DNA of 64,000 nucleotides from Schleiferilactobacillus perolens DSM 12744. Its GTDB lineage: Bacteria > Bacillota > Bacilli > Lactobacillales > Lactobacillaceae. Each line of letters opens with the position of its first letter. Position 1 is the first letter of the stretch. The stretch lies in contig NZ_AZEC01000002.1 of assembly GCF_001435585.1 (NCBI RefSeq), positions 28,879 to 92,878 of the forward strand. Direction: 5' to 3'. This document shows positions 36,084-45,879 of the stretch, in pieces. A program made the position numbers and the translations under genes. The notes under the pieces are model-generated. The model did no database searches, was not told the DNA's origin, and saw only the letters and a program-made list of their open reading frames with translations.

Positions 36084-37001
36084 TTAAAAATGGAGAAAAA
36101 CGCCTGCAGCAGTGGCCAATGTGACACATAACGAGATGATTGCCAGGTTTTGGACGGCAAAGTGAAAACTTGGTTTCTTTTCTGGGCGCGCGGCAAACTG
36201 ACGACAATTGTTGACGACCTTTGGCAGACACACAAACGCCAACAAACTGAGAACGGGTAAATAGTGCAGGATCACTGCAGTCACCAAACCCATTCCGGCG
36301 GCAGTATACAGACCGTACCACATGATCAAACCGCCTCGCTGGCCAATGTAGGACACAATGGTGTGCCGTTTTAAGGTGAGATCCTCTTGCCAATCGGCGA
36401 TGTTATTGGCCAACAGCAACGCCCCGATGGCGAAGGCCAAGGGACTGCTGACCAGTAGGATACCGCCAATCGTCTTTCCGGTCAGCGTGACTGCTGCACC
36501 CGCACCGACATAGACTGTGATCACTAAAATCATTGTGCCCATCGTAAATCCGCTAAAAAACTCACCCACTGGCAAACTGGCGATTGGCCAAGGCCCCGCA
36601 GCATAAAGGATACCCACTAAGAAGCAGAAGAGACCCATCCACAAAAGCGGCCAACCCGTTTTGGCGACGAGCCAAATTCCAAGCCCCGCAGCGATTGTGA
36701 CTAACCCCACCGTTAACCACCCTACGCGACGTAAAGAGAGGTGGCGAGTACCAATGACGTTCGTTTCCAAACGAAATTTCTCCGCGCCGTTATGCAATGC
36801 GCGCCGATAGTCTTGATAGTTGTCATTGGCATCAACAGCCATGTTAAACAGGAAGGCTGCGATGATAAAGATTAACCAATTCCACCAGTCGAGCGGTATA
36901 TCCGGAACATTCCATAGACAGTACAAAATTCCCATTAGAAAGGGAAAAAATGACGCCGTTTTTGCTTTTATTTCCACTAATTCGAAAAATGCTTCCAACA
37001 T
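36084..37001 (-). CDS. menA: 1,4-Dihydroxy-2-naphthoate polyprenyltransferase
   Basis: 305 residues of the UbiA fold with about nine hydrophobic segments. The NMAVDANDNYQDYRR stretch (about 53-67) is the Mg-prenyl-diphosphate-binding N-D-x-x-D motif. It joins DHNA to a polyprenyl chain, giving demethylmenaquinone. GGAGG precedes the ATG. It is divergent from the polyprenyl diphosphate synthase gene, which makes its second substrate. No genes for DHNA synthesis lie in this window, so the cell may take up DHNA or make it elsewhere. Confidence 0.9.
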   Translation of the reverse strand: MLEAFFELVEIKAKTASFFPFLMGILYCLWNVPDIPLDWWNWLIFIIAAFLFNMAVDANDNYQDYRRALHNGAEKFRLETNVIGTRHLSLRRVGWLTVGLVTIAAGLGIWLVAKTGWPLLWMGLFCFLVGILYAAGPWPIASLPVGEFFSGFTMGTMILVITVYVGAGAAVTLTGKTIGGILLVSSPLAFAIGALLLANNIADWQEDLTLKRHTIVSYIGQRGGLIMWYGLYTAAGMGLVTAVILHYLPVLSLLAFVCLPKVVNNCRQFAARPEKKPSFHFAVQNLAIISLCVTLATAAGVFLHF

Positions 37002-37095
37002 GAGTCCTCCAATGATTGGGTATGTCTATTCTCGACAGGGTTCCTGTCTTTCGGTATAGTGAGTATATTCGAGTAAGGAACCGAGGAAAAATGTA

Positions 37096-38082
37096 ATGAA
37101 GATGAATCAAGGGATTAAGGCAATTAATTTTGGCCCCATCGCGCCCGCCTTGGCTGCTGTCAAAGCAGAACTGCAGGCGCAACAGCTGCCAGTACCTCTT
37201 TACGCCGCGGATTATAAAAGGGCGCTGGGGACGACGGGAAAAATGTGGCGAGCTGCCATGACTATCCTCTTTGCTAAACTGGCTCAAGCCGAACCGACAG
37301 TCTTGTCCAAGCAGGTTATTTCTGGCGCTGCGGCGATTGAAATACTGCATCTAGCAACCTTGATTCATGATGATGTGTTAGACGAAGCGCCCATTCGTCG
37401 ACACCAGCCTACTCTGCAGATGCACCACGGCAATCATGCTGCGATCTATCTTGGGGATGAATTACTAGCACGATATTTTCGGTTAGTCACTGAAATTGCC
37501 CCAGATATCGCATTCGCCCAATACCACGCCCGGGTGATGCAGCGGATATTGACTGGTGAACTGCAACAAGCTGCCGACGCCTATTCGTTAACAGCGGATG
37601 TGAGTGATTACATTGCCACGGTCCGTGGGAAAACGGGAGCCCTTTTTGGTTTAGCGGCCTGCACTGGGGAATGGCTGGCAACTGGAACTGCGCCAACAAA
37701 CCAGTATGCCACAATCTTCGGGGAAAATATGGGAATTGCTTTTCAAATTTTGGATGATATCGATGATTTCCGCTTGCGCCAGGATTCAGGCAAACCCAAG
37801 CTCAGTGATTTAAGCTCCGGCGTATACACGTTACCCTTACGGATCGGTATGCAGGGATACCCGACACTCACCTCATTGTTGCGCAATCAGGCCCCTGTGC
37901 GGGATATTCTCGTCTTTTTACAGGGCCATCCCGACATCCAGAATGAGACAGTTCGTGTGGCGGAATCGTTTTTGGCAACGGCCCAAGAGGCCCTCACAGC
38001 ACTACCGGATCAACCTGCGCGCAGGCCCCTCGTCCAAATCACCGAATACTTGGCCACTACTTTACAAAGCGCCCACATCTAA
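37096..38082 (+). CDS. hepT: Polyprenyl diphosphate synthase, large subunit type (HepT/IspB-like)
   Basis: 328 residues of the trans-isoprenyl diphosphate synthase fold. The first Asp-rich motif DDVLDEA lies near residue 93 and the second DDIDDF near residue 218. It extends FPP with isopentenyl diphosphate to the menaquinone side chain. It is divergent from menA across a 94-nt region, fitting joint supply of MenA. The start ATG 37096 follows GAGG. Its 3' end overlaps the convergent cydC gene by 21 nt and no terminator lies between. Chain length cannot be read. The family can need a small subunit, which is not seen here. Confidence 0.9.
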   Translation: MKMNQGIKAINFGPIAPALAAVKAELQAQQLPVPLYAADYKRALGTTGKMWRAAMTILFAKLAQAEPTVLSKQVISGAAAIEILHLATLIHDDVLDEAPIRRHQPTLQMHHGNHAAIYLGDELLARYFRLVTEIAPDIAFAQYHARVMQRILTGELQQAADAYSLTADVSDYIATVRGKTGALFGLAACTGEWLATGTAPTNQYATIFGENMGIAFQILDDIDDFRLRQDSGKPKLSDLSSGVYTLPLRIGMQGYPTLTSLLRNQAPVRDILVFLQGHPDIQNETVRVAESFLATAQEALTALPDQPARRPLVQITEYLATTLQSAHI

Positions 38083-39846
38083 CTGATACAGCTGTTGGAA
38101 GCGAGCATTGTCACGATAAAGGTCAGCTGGTTTGCCAGCCATGGTGATCTTGCCATTGGTGAGAAAAATCGCCTGGTCAGCCGTTTCTAATCCCTGTAAA
38201 TGGTGCGTGACCCAGATTAAGGTTCGGTTGCGACTCACCTGCATCACCATTTGCATTAACGCCTGTTCTGTCACTGGATCAAGACCGATCGTCGGTTCAT
38301 CCAGCAGCAGAATGGGTGTTTTTTTGAGCAGAATGCGGGCTAATGCCAAGCGCTGCTGCTGACCGCCAGAAAAGCGCTGCCCCGATTCGGTCACAGGGGT
38401 ACCCAGGCCATCAGGTAACTGCTGGACGAGAGATCCCAACCCGACATCATCCAGCACGGTCATGATCTGCTTATCACTGGCAGCGGGTGCGCCCAGGCGA
38501 ATATTGTCACGAATTGTGGTATTGAACAGAAATGGGGCTTGATTCAAGTACCCAAACAAAGTGGGACGTTCATCTTGCAATGCAGCGACTGGGATGTCAT
38601 TGACAGTAATTGTACCCGCTTGTGGGATTAAATCCCCCAGTAATAACTGGAGAATCGTCGTTTTACCCTCACCACTCGGGCCCAAAATGGCCACTTTTTC
38701 ACCCGCATGAATCGTCAAACTGAAGTCATCCAACAATTGCGGTTGATCCGGTCCATAGGCAAAGGAGACGTGGTCAAAACGAATTGTCTCAATGGGGGTG
38801 GTCAATGGCTGCTGGGCTACAGGTGTTGGCTGATGCTGAGTCACTGAGGCTGTTAAAGCATTCAAATGGGCTAATGAATCAGAATACAGTGGCACTTCGG
38901 CCATAGCTTGCGCCACCGGTAAGAAACAATCGATCAAGGGAAATAAGGACAATACAACTGCGGCCGCGTAGTTGGCCAACTGTTTCGAGGTGCCTAGGAA
39001 ATGTTGACTCCCGATGATTAATCCAATCGCTAAAACGCCAAATAGAACTTGAATACCAAAATTACGCCACCGTTGGAACCTTTCTTGGTCTGCCACGCTT
39101 TGCTGATTAACGGCCGCGTCTTTAGCACCGGCCGTGATAAATGCGTCCTTTCGATGGGTAATGACCCAGTCCGCCAAGCCTAAATAGTGTTCCGTCACGG
39201 TCGTGTATTCATGGGCTTTATGCTGTTTCTGCAGTTGATAACCGCTGGCGGCTACCCGCAGGGAAAATAGTGGGGTCACAATCAACACCAATGCTAAGAC
39301 ACATGCGACTAAGATTGTCCCAGTCCAAGTAAAAATGCCTACAGCGATGGTCACGACTAGCCACACCAAGTAAGCCACTACGGTTGGGAAGATACTGCGC
39401 AAATAAAAGTTTTCTAAGTGATCTAAGTCATCAGCCAGTAAGCCAAAAATTTGACCCGTTTTTTGGTGTTCCTGTAAAAATGCGGCATCTTTTTCTAACG
39501 TCTGATAGAGCTGGACCCGTAATTTAGAGACCACTCCGAGCACCCAATTATGACTATTGATTCGTTCCAAATATTTAAAGGTAGGCCGGCCAATCCCAAA
39601 TGCCCGAGTGAGAACCACCGGGACATATACAGCTAGAATGTTATAGGGATGGGTGGCTGATTTACTGATTAAATAGCCGGAGGTAAACATCAAGGCGGCG
39701 GCACAGACAAAGGTGATCAGACCGACTAAAAAGATGATCGCCAATAAACCCTTGTTTTGCTTCAAGAAAGGCCAAAACCAATGATCGTCGTGCCAGGCGT
39801 GAATATAATCCCGCAGCCGAACGGATTTATGCTTTGAATCGTGCAT
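38062..39846 (-). CDS. cydC: Thiol reductant ABC exporter subunit CydC
   Basis: 594 residues: an N-terminal six-span ABC membrane domain (about 15-310) and an ATPase domain (about 340-590) with GPSGEGKTT, SGGQQQRLALARIL and LLLDEPTIGLD. With CydD it exports cysteine or glutathione, needed for cytochrome bd assembly. The start ATG 39846 follows GGGGGGAAA; the frame is open to 39870. It overlaps cydD by 20 nt. It is the last gene of cydABDC. No cydX-like small gene is seen. Confidence 0.93.
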   Translation of the reverse strand: MHDSKHKSVRLRDYIHAWHDDHWFWPFLKQNKGLLAIIFLVGLITFVCAAALMFTSGYLISKSATHPYNILAVYVPVVLTRAFGIGRPTFKYLERINSHNWVLGVVSKLRVQLYQTLEKDAAFLQEHQKTGQIFGLLADDLDHLENFYLRSIFPTVVAYLVWLVVTIAVGIFTWTGTILVACVLALVLIVTPLFSLRVAASGYQLQKQHKAHEYTTVTEHYLGLADWVITHRKDAFITAGAKDAAVNQQSVADQERFQRWRNFGIQVLFGVLAIGLIIGSQHFLGTSKQLANYAAAVVLSLFPLIDCFLPVAQAMAEVPLYSDSLAHLNALTASVTQHQPTPVAQQPLTTPIETIRFDHVSFAYGPDQPQLLDDFSLTIHAGEKVAILGPSGEGKTTILQLLLGDLIPQAGTITVNDIPVAALQDERPTLFGYLNQAPFLFNTTIRDNIRLGAPAASDKQIMTVLDDVGLGSLVQQLPDGLGTPVTESGQRFSGGQQQRLALARILLKKTPILLLDEPTIGLDPVTEQALMQMVMQVSRNRTLIWVTHHLQGLETADQAIFLTNGKITMAGKPADLYRDNARFQQLYQLDVGAL

Positions 39847-41578
39847 GCTGTTTTCCCCCCATTTCTGCAATTAAATGATCCAGTGCCCCACCCTGCCCGC
39901 GCAATTGGGAAAGCGTTCCCTGCTCGCTGATGCGACCATGTTCCAGAACAATGATCTGGTCCATGTCTGGTAGCCAGTGTAACCGGTGGGTGGCAAAAAT
40001 CACTAAATGATCGTGCATGATCGGCAGCAGTGTTTGTTTTAGATCGTACTCTGTCTCAATATCCAAATGGGCAGTGGGTTCATCAAACAGCAAAATACGC
40101 CGCTGACGGTCAACCAATACCCGGGCCAGAGCAATCCGCTGTGCTTGCCCCCCGCTGATCCCCCGGTTGCCCTCACCGATCATTGTAGCCAATCCTTCAG
40201 GGAGTTCGTTTAACCAATCCGTTAAGCCGGCACCGGCCGCAGCTTGCTGAACAGCGTCAGGTGTTGCCTGGGGGACATAGAAACGAATGTTGTCGGCAAT
40301 TGTTGCCGAGAAAATGTACGGCGCTTGGGGAATGTAACTAATCTGATCCTGCCATGCCGGTGTGTTAAAACCATTCAAAGAATGATCATCCAACATGATT
40401 CGACTGCCAGCGGCAGGTTGATTAAACCCGGCCAACAAGTTAAGCAATGTGGATTTTCCTGACCCTGAACGACCAACAACGGCAATTTTTTCCATACCTT
40501 GGGCGTGGATCTGAATGTCTGTCAGGGCGTTGATCCCCTTTGCCGCATCCGCATACCGAAAATTCACGTGATCCAGTTGTAAGGTACTATCCGGTCGCCA
40601 CCCCGCCCATGAAATGGTGGGTTGACTGCTTGGTAAAGGCTCGGCCAATACATTATTGACCTGGGCCAACGCGTTTTTACCATTCAGTGTGGCATGATAG
40701 TCGTCACCAAATTGCCGAATAGGTAAAAAGAATTCGGGCGCTAAAATCAAACTGACCAGTGCCGGATACAGGACGATTCCCCCATCAATCAACCGATAGC
40801 CGAGAAAAACGGCAATGATCGCAATGGCCAATGTGGTGAAAAAGTCGAGGGCGAAAGTCGATGTCAAAGCCACTTTGATCACGCTCATTGTTTTTTTGCG
40901 GAAACGTTCGCTGACGGAATAAATGTCCTTTTCGTAGTCTTTGGCCACTCCCAGCATCTTTAATGTCGACAATCCTAAAATGGTGTCCACAAAGGTGTTG
41001 TTCAAATGGGTAAAATCGGCATACTGCTGATTAGATTTTGCTCGGGCAGCAAGGCCTAGAATTGCCATGAAGAAAAAGATCAACGGCAACATGATGAATA
41101 ATACCAAACCGCTTAACCAATTCTCATAGGTGACGTAAATTAAGGTCAACAATGGGACAAAAACCATATCCGTCATTTTGGGCAGGACGGTTTGAATGTA
41201 CGTTTTCACTTCATCCAACCCATCAATCAGGACTGTCACAATGGAGCCGGTCCCATGACGATGTAAATATGCCGGACCTAACCCGAATAGATGCGCTTGT
41301 AATACTGGCCGCAGGCGCGTAACGTTGGCATCCGCATAATGGGTAGCGACTTGGTTCTTCGCCACATCCATTAACTGACGTAAAATAAAAGCACTAAAAA
41401 AAACCAGCATTGGTTTCCACAATGCTGATAATTTTTGTAACTGCCAAATCGCTACGAGCGCCCTTGATAATCCCACTGCTTGCCCGACGATGGCCACCGC
41501 TTGCACGAATGACAACACCGCTAATAAAAGCATTTTCTGGCGAATGTGGGGAAATTTCAAAAGGCTCTTGTCGATCAC
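39827..41578 (-). CDS. cydD: Thiol reductant ABC exporter subunit CydD
   Basis: 583 residues, a half-transporter with six membrane segments in the first 320 residues and an ATPase with GRSGSGKST, SGGQAQRIALARVLV and LLFDEPTAHLD. It pairs with CydC. The start is GTG 41578 after AAAGGAG. It lies 27 nt after cydB, so the four genes cydA-B-D-C form one operon. The operon as a whole makes and matures a cytochrome bd oxidase. Confidence 0.93.
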   Translation of the reverse strand: MIDKSLLKFPHIRQKMLLLAVLSFVQAVAIVGQAVGLSRALVAIWQLQKLSALWKPMLVFFSAFILRQLMDVAKNQVATHYADANVTRLRPVLQAHLFGLGPAYLHRHGTGSIVTVLIDGLDEVKTYIQTVLPKMTDMVFVPLLTLIYVTYENWLSGLVLFIMLPLIFFFMAILGLAARAKSNQQYADFTHLNNTFVDTILGLSTLKMLGVAKDYEKDIYSVSERFRKKTMSVIKVALTSTFALDFFTTLAIAIIAVFLGYRLIDGGIVLYPALVSLILAPEFFLPIRQFGDDYHATLNGKNALAQVNNVLAEPLPSSQPTISWAGWRPDSTLQLDHVNFRYADAAKGINALTDIQIHAQGMEKIAVVGRSGSGKSTLLNLLAGFNQPAAGSRIMLDDHSLNGFNTPAWQDQISYIPQAPYIFSATIADNIRFYVPQATPDAVQQAAAGAGLTDWLNELPEGLATMIGEGNRGISGGQAQRIALARVLVDRQRRILLFDEPTAHLDIETEYDLKQTLLPIMHDHLVIFATHRLHWLPDMDQIIVLEHGRISEQGTLSQLRGQGGALDHLIAEMGGKQHARFKA

Positions 41579-41605
41579 AGTAAGACTCCTTTAATTGTTA
41601 ATCGG

Positions 41606-42631
41606 TTAATAACCACTTTCACCCGTGGAAATATCCTGTGCGGATAAACGCTTGCGCTGGATGTAATAGCTCCAGATAAGGTAGATCAAAACAACTGGCA
41701 AAAGACATACCAGAACAATGGTCATGATGGACAATGTCTTGGGCGAAGCTGCTGCATCCTTGATCAACATGCTGTATTTCGGGTTGGTGGCAATCAACAC
41801 GCGGGGGAACAGGCCATTAAAGATGAACGCAATCACGCCAGCCAATGTGATCCCCGTGGCAATAAAGGCAATACCGCCGCGAACATGGGTTGCAGCCCAG
41901 TGCCCCGCCACTGTCGCGAGTAAAATCACCACAGTAATCAACCAGGTTGAAATGGGCCGTGCCCGATAAAAGTCTGTTTGGAAGAATGCTAACAGGACGA
42001 AGACAATCAGTGCCGGATAAGCGATCCAGTAAACTTTACTGGATACATGCAGCATCCGCCGTGAATCATCTGCAGGCAGTTTCAAGCTCAGAAAATGCAA
42101 ACCATGTAAGAAGGAGAAATACACAGTCGCAATACCGCCGACGATCGAAAGCCAATTGCAGACTTGCCAAAAGTTAGCCCAGATATTCCCCTGGGCATCC
42201 ATCGGTACACCCTGGATTAAACTTGTCAACATCATTCCTAGAAAGAATGGCGCTAACAGACTGCCGCAAAAGTTTGCCCACTGCCAGACATTCAGTTCCT
42301 TTGGTGTCTGGGCATGACTCGCAAATTCAAATGAGACACCCCGCAGGATCAAAGCAACCAGCGTTAAGAACAAGAGAATGTAATAACCAGAGAACAAACT
42401 GGCATACCATAACGGAAATGACGCAAACATCGCCCCGCCGGCGGTAATCAGCCAAACTTCGTTGCCATCCCAATGGGGCCCAATCGCCCGCATATAAAGG
42501 GAACGTTCAGCTGGGGTTTTCGCGATCAAACGTGTTGCCATCCCCACACCGAAATCAAAACCATCCAGAAACAGGAAAATGGCAAACAGTAAGGCGATTA
42601 CGCCATACCACAATAATTGTAAGATACTCAT
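41606..42631 (-). CDS. cydB: Cytochrome bd oxidase subunit II
   Basis: 341 residues with about eight membrane segments. The start WYGVIALLFAIFLFLDGFDFGVGM contains the family's L-D-G-F-D-F signature. It supports CydA in the membrane. ATG 42631 overlaps the cydA stop by four bases (ATGA), so translation is coupled. Confidence 0.95.
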   Translation of the reverse strand: MSILQLLWYGVIALLFAIFLFLDGFDFGVGMATRLIAKTPAERSLYMRAIGPHWDGNEVWLITAGGAMFASFPLWYASLFSGYYILLFLTLVALILRGVSFEFASHAQTPKELNVWQWANFCGSLLAPFFLGMMLTSLIQGVPMDAQGNIWANFWQVCNWLSIVGGIATVYFSFLHGLHFLSLKLPADDSRRMLHVSSKVYWIAYPALIVFVLLAFFQTDFYRARPISTWLITVVILLATVAGHWAATHVRGGIAFIATGITLAGVIAFIFNGLFPRVLIATNPKYSMLIKDAAASPKTLSIMTIVLVCLLPVVLIYLIWSYYIQRKRLSAQDISTGESGY

Positions 42632-44073
42632 GCGCCATACGCCTCCTTTGCTGCCGTGTGACCCTGAGCAGGCTGCTTAGCACTTGGCACCGGGGCATCG
42701 TCTTCTGGACCTTGATGCAATGTCCGGCGTGCGTAAAAGATCATGACGCCACCAGTCATGCAGAACAGTAAGAAGTAAACAATATTCGTGAACCACAATT
42801 GCCCGGCAGTCACAGTGGGTGAAACTGCGTCAGCAATCGTCTGCAGTCCATAAACGACCCACGGATAACGGCCCAACTCAGTAATTAACCAACCACCAGT
42901 AGTCCCGACAAATGGCAGATACGTACAAATACCCAAAATCCATAAGAACCAGCGTTTATCAGCCAAAGTGTCCTTTTTAACCCGACTCCAAATCAAAGCC
43001 AAGAAGGTCAGCAACGCGGTCAATACGCCCGCTAAAGCCATAAACCGGAAACTCCAGAATAGTGTCTTCACCGGGACATAGTAGTTCATGTCGCTGCCAA
43101 ATTTTTTATCGTACTTGGCGTGCAGTTCCTTGTTAATCGTGTTCATACCTTTAACGGAACCAGACGTGGAATGATATGACAGGAGCGATAATAAATACGG
43201 GATCTCAATACTGCCGGTGACCTTTTTATCCTTGGTATTAATCAGCGCCACGGCTTGCCAAGGCGCGGGACTCTTGGTATCTTCATAGATCGCCTCAGTG
43301 GCCGCGAACTTCATCGGTTGATCATTGATGATGAACCGGGTTTGGATATCACCAGCACCGATTGTTAATAGTGAACCAACCAAGGCCAACCATGCGCCAA
43401 CTTTAACGGACTTTGTAAAGAAGGTCCGGTGCTGTTTACGCAGCAAGCCAAACGCACTCATGCCGACAACGACCATGCCACCAGTCATTACTGCCGCGAA
43501 GATAACATGGGGAAATTCCACCCATAGCTGCGGGTTAGTGACGACGGCCATGAAACTGGTTAAACGCACATGACCGGTTTGGGTGTTGATCTCAAAACCA
43601 GTCGGATGCTGCATGAAACTATTGGCAGCCAGAATCCAAATAGCCGAAAGTGTGGAACCCAACCACGTGAGCCAGATGAATATGACGTGGACGCCCGGTT
43701 TGAACCGATCCCAAGTAAACATCCACACCCCAATGAATGTGGATTCCATAAAGAATGCCAACAAGGCCTCAATGGCCAATGGCGCACCAAAAATGTCACC
43801 CATGAACCGAGAATAATTAGACCAGTTCATCCCAAACTGGAATTCCTGGATAATCCCGGTGACAACGCCAACGGCAAAGCTTAATAGGAATATCTTGCCC
43901 CAAAACCTTGCCATCCGCTTGTACAATGGGTTCTTATTTTTGACGTAAATTGTTTCCATGATTGCTACTGCAAGTGCCAATCCAATAGATAATGGCACAA
44001 AGAAAAAGTGGAAAACTGTGGTCATCGCAAATTGAAAACGCGACAAATCCAACACACTAGCAGCCCATATCAT
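42628..44073 (-). CDS. cydA: Cytochrome bd oxidase subunit I
   Basis: 481 residues with about nine membrane segments. The first His ligand (FHFFFVP) and the His in VEFPHVIFA match heme b axial positions. The QEFQFGMNW and AFFMESTF stretches contain the conserved Gln/Glu. The short Q-loop of Gram-positive type is apparent. The GRQPW motif of many CydA proteins reads GRYPW (codon TAT). It reduces oxygen with menaquinol, needing external heme in lactobacilli. The start ATG 44073 follows AAAGGGGGG; an upstream in-frame start at 44100 is not supported by a ribosome-binding site. Confidence 0.94.
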   Translation of the reverse strand: MIWAASVLDLSRFQFAMTTVFHFFFVPLSIGLALAVAIMETIYVKNKNPLYKRMARFWGKIFLLSFAVGVVTGIIQEFQFGMNWSNYSRFMGDIFGAPLAIEALLAFFMESTFIGVWMFTWDRFKPGVHVIFIWLTWLGSTLSAIWILAANSFMQHPTGFEINTQTGHVRLTSFMAVVTNPQLWVEFPHVIFAAVMTGGMVVVGMSAFGLLRKQHRTFFTKSVKVGAWLALVGSLLTIGAGDIQTRFIINDQPMKFAATEAIYEDTKSPAPWQAVALINTKDKKVTGSIEIPYLLSLLSYHSTSGSVKGMNTINKELHAKYDKKFGSDMNYYVPVKTLFWSFRFMALAGVLTALLTFLALIWSRVKKDTLADKRWFLWILGICTYLPFVGTTGGWLITELGRYPWVVYGLQTIADAVSPTVTAGQLWFTNIVYFLLFCMTGGVMIFYARRTLHQGPEDDAPVPSAKQPAQGHTAAKEAYGA

Positions 44074-44176
44074 GAATATCCCCCCTTTAACTAACGGCAC
44101 AGGCCAACACTTAAGGCAGAGGTACTGAATTTTTCCAACCCACTGTGCTTGAGTCGCCCTGTGTCATTCAACTTTT

Positions 44177-45352
44177 TTAGTTACTTTCAAGCATTGTTTT
44201 AATATCGGACAGTTCCAATACGGAGCGGTCGTTCACCAATTTTTTGATTGGTCCGACCACATGGCCCTTCAACTTCCAGTGACCCATCATGAAAATCTCC
44301 GCGACCCCATTGGTCGGTCCCAGTGAGCACACGGTCCCCAGACTATGAAATTTAAAGTCCGTTAATGATCGTCCGGCAACTAACGCCCGAATGTTTCTCG
44401 CGGCAACATCAGCCTGAGCTATGGCAATCTGACCGGTGGTCGGATACATCCGGCCGGTATCCGGATCAGGAACCGCCGAGACATCACCAATCACAAATTC
44501 GTTGGGATGGTCCTTCACCGAAAGGTTGTTTTGCACAACCACCCGGTTTCGTTTCTGATCATATCCAGAATCCGCGATGACGTGACTGCCTTTGACACCC
44601 GTTGTCCAAATAATCGTATTAGCCTTGAATGAGCTCTCTTTACTTTCGACGACTCCCGGATTAATTGCGGTAATAGGCGTGCTGGTATGGAAAGTGACGC
44701 CATGGGATTCCAAATAATGGACAGCATAATCTGCCAAATCCTGTGAAAACATGGGCAGCACTTTCGGCATCGCTTCGATACAATCAATCTTGATTTGGTC
44801 AGCAGGCAAATGGTACTGATTAATCAACGCAGGCAAGTGATAAACCAAATCACCTAAGTATTCGATACTGGTAAAACCAGCACCACACACGATGATGCGC
44901 AAATCATTCGGGTCATGACTCTCATTAAAGTGCGCCAATGTTTTTTCGAGATGTTCCCGCGCGGCTAGAGCCGTTGGAATGTCGATCAACGGCAACCCAT
45001 TTTCCTCCGCACCGGGAATGCCGAATGTTTCCGACTCAAAGCCCAAACTATTAACAAGATAATCGTAAGACAACGGCTCGTGATGGGCGAGTTCAACTTG
45101 CTGCTTTTCACGGTCTACCTTGACCACCTCGTCAATGATCAGATCCACATTTTTCGGCAATGCCTGGCGCAAAGAAAATGTGATATCTGCTGGTTCCCTC
45201 GTTCCAACTGCCACCTCATGTAGTTGCGTTGATTCATAATGATACGCGTTTTTATTAACAACAGTGACAGTCAGTTGTGGCGAATGTTTGGCCAATAGTT
45301 TAGCGGTCCGTAATCCCGCATAACCAGCCCCCAAAATCAACACACTAGCCAT
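44177..45352 (-). CDS. ndh: Type II NADH:quinone oxidoreductase
   Basis: 391 residues. FAD-binding GAGYAGLRTAKLL at the N terminus, a central dinucleotide region (IIVCGAGFTSIEYLGDL) and VIGDVSAVPDPDTGR, followed by the quinone-reactive TTGQIAIAQADV. It moves electrons from NADH to menaquinone without proton pumping, the entry step to cytochrome bd. It lies just upstream of cydA on the same strand, so it may be co-regulated. A gap of 103 nt separates them. The end of the protein has a hydrophobic or amphipathic helix typical for membrane attachment. Confidence 0.93.
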   Translation of the reverse strand: MASVLILGAGYAGLRTAKLLAKHSPQLTVTVVNKNAYHYESTQLHEVAVGTREPADITFSLRQALPKNVDLIIDEVVKVDREKQQVELAHHEPLSYDYLVNSLGFESETFGIPGAEENGLPLIDIPTALAAREHLEKTLAHFNESHDPNDLRIIVCGAGFTSIEYLGDLVYHLPALINQYHLPADQIKIDCIEAMPKVLPMFSQDLADYAVHYLESHGVTFHTSTPITAINPGVVESKESSFKANTIIWTTGVKGSHVIADSGYDQKRNRVVVQNNLSVKDHPNEFVIGDVSAVPDPDTGRMYPTTGQIAIAQADVAARNIRALVAGRSLTDFKFHSLGTVCSLGPTNGVAEIFMMGHWKLKGHVVGPIKKLVNDRSVLELSDIKTMLESN

Positions 45353-45462
45353 TCACATTACTCCTTTCTGACAAACGATTAAGCACAACTTAATGGTAGC
45401 ACGCCTAAGCGGTAAAACCTAGGGAAAACGGCTCCAGAAACATACTTTCATACGTTGTTTGC

Positions 45463-45495
45463 AAAAAAAATACCGTTACTGGCAACCAGTAGCGG
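45463..45495 (-). terminator. Rho-independent terminator
   Basis: On the minus strand CCGCTACTGG (45486-45495) pairs with CCAGTAACGG (45473-45482), then TATTTTTTTT. It ends ppaC-ASCH. Confidence 0.85.
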
Positions 45496-45506
45496 CAAAA
45501 ACATGA

Positions 45507-45875
45507 TTATTCTGGCTTCACAACATCCAAGGTGAAGAATACGACACCATGCTTGGCCTCATCCGCTGGTGAGTATATGGTATACATCGCATTCACCATC
45601 TCGCGAACGCTGGTACCGGCCGGCGAACCCACGGCAACTGGCGGAAAATGCCGCAAACCTTCTTCAAAAGTATCAAAATCATTGATATCGGTTACGACTG
45701 CCAGTGTCTCCTCGTCTGACTGACTGGGCTTTGCTGGGGTGGGGATAAAGTGAATAATATCCGTGGGTTGGACCTGGTCCACGTCCTGACTGCGTAACCG
45801 AATTTCGACGGTTTTGGAACCCGCTTTCAGTAAATCGTATTGATCGCGATTGAGGTGCATTGACCATTGCTGCAT
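45507..45875 (-). CDS. ASCH domain protein
   Basis: 122 residues. ASCH domains have a PUA-like fold with an RNA or nucleotide-binding groove. W-S-M-H-L-N-R-D-Q-Y-D at the N terminus and KAGSKTVEIRLR, with the conserved K-T-x-E-x-R core, match the family. A role as RNA-binding regulator or amidohydrolase is possible. The start ATG 45875 follows TTGGAGG, which itself overlaps the end of ppaC. It therefore belongs to a ppaC-ASCH operon with a 4-nt gap. Confidence 0.85.
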   Translation of the reverse strand: MQQWSMHLNRDQYDLLKAGSKTVEIRLRSQDVDQVQPTDIIHFIPTPAKPSQSDEETLAVVTDINDFDTFEEGLRHFPPVAVGSPAGTSVREMVNAMYTIYSPADEAKHGVVFFTLDVVKPE

Positions 45876-45879
45876 TGGA

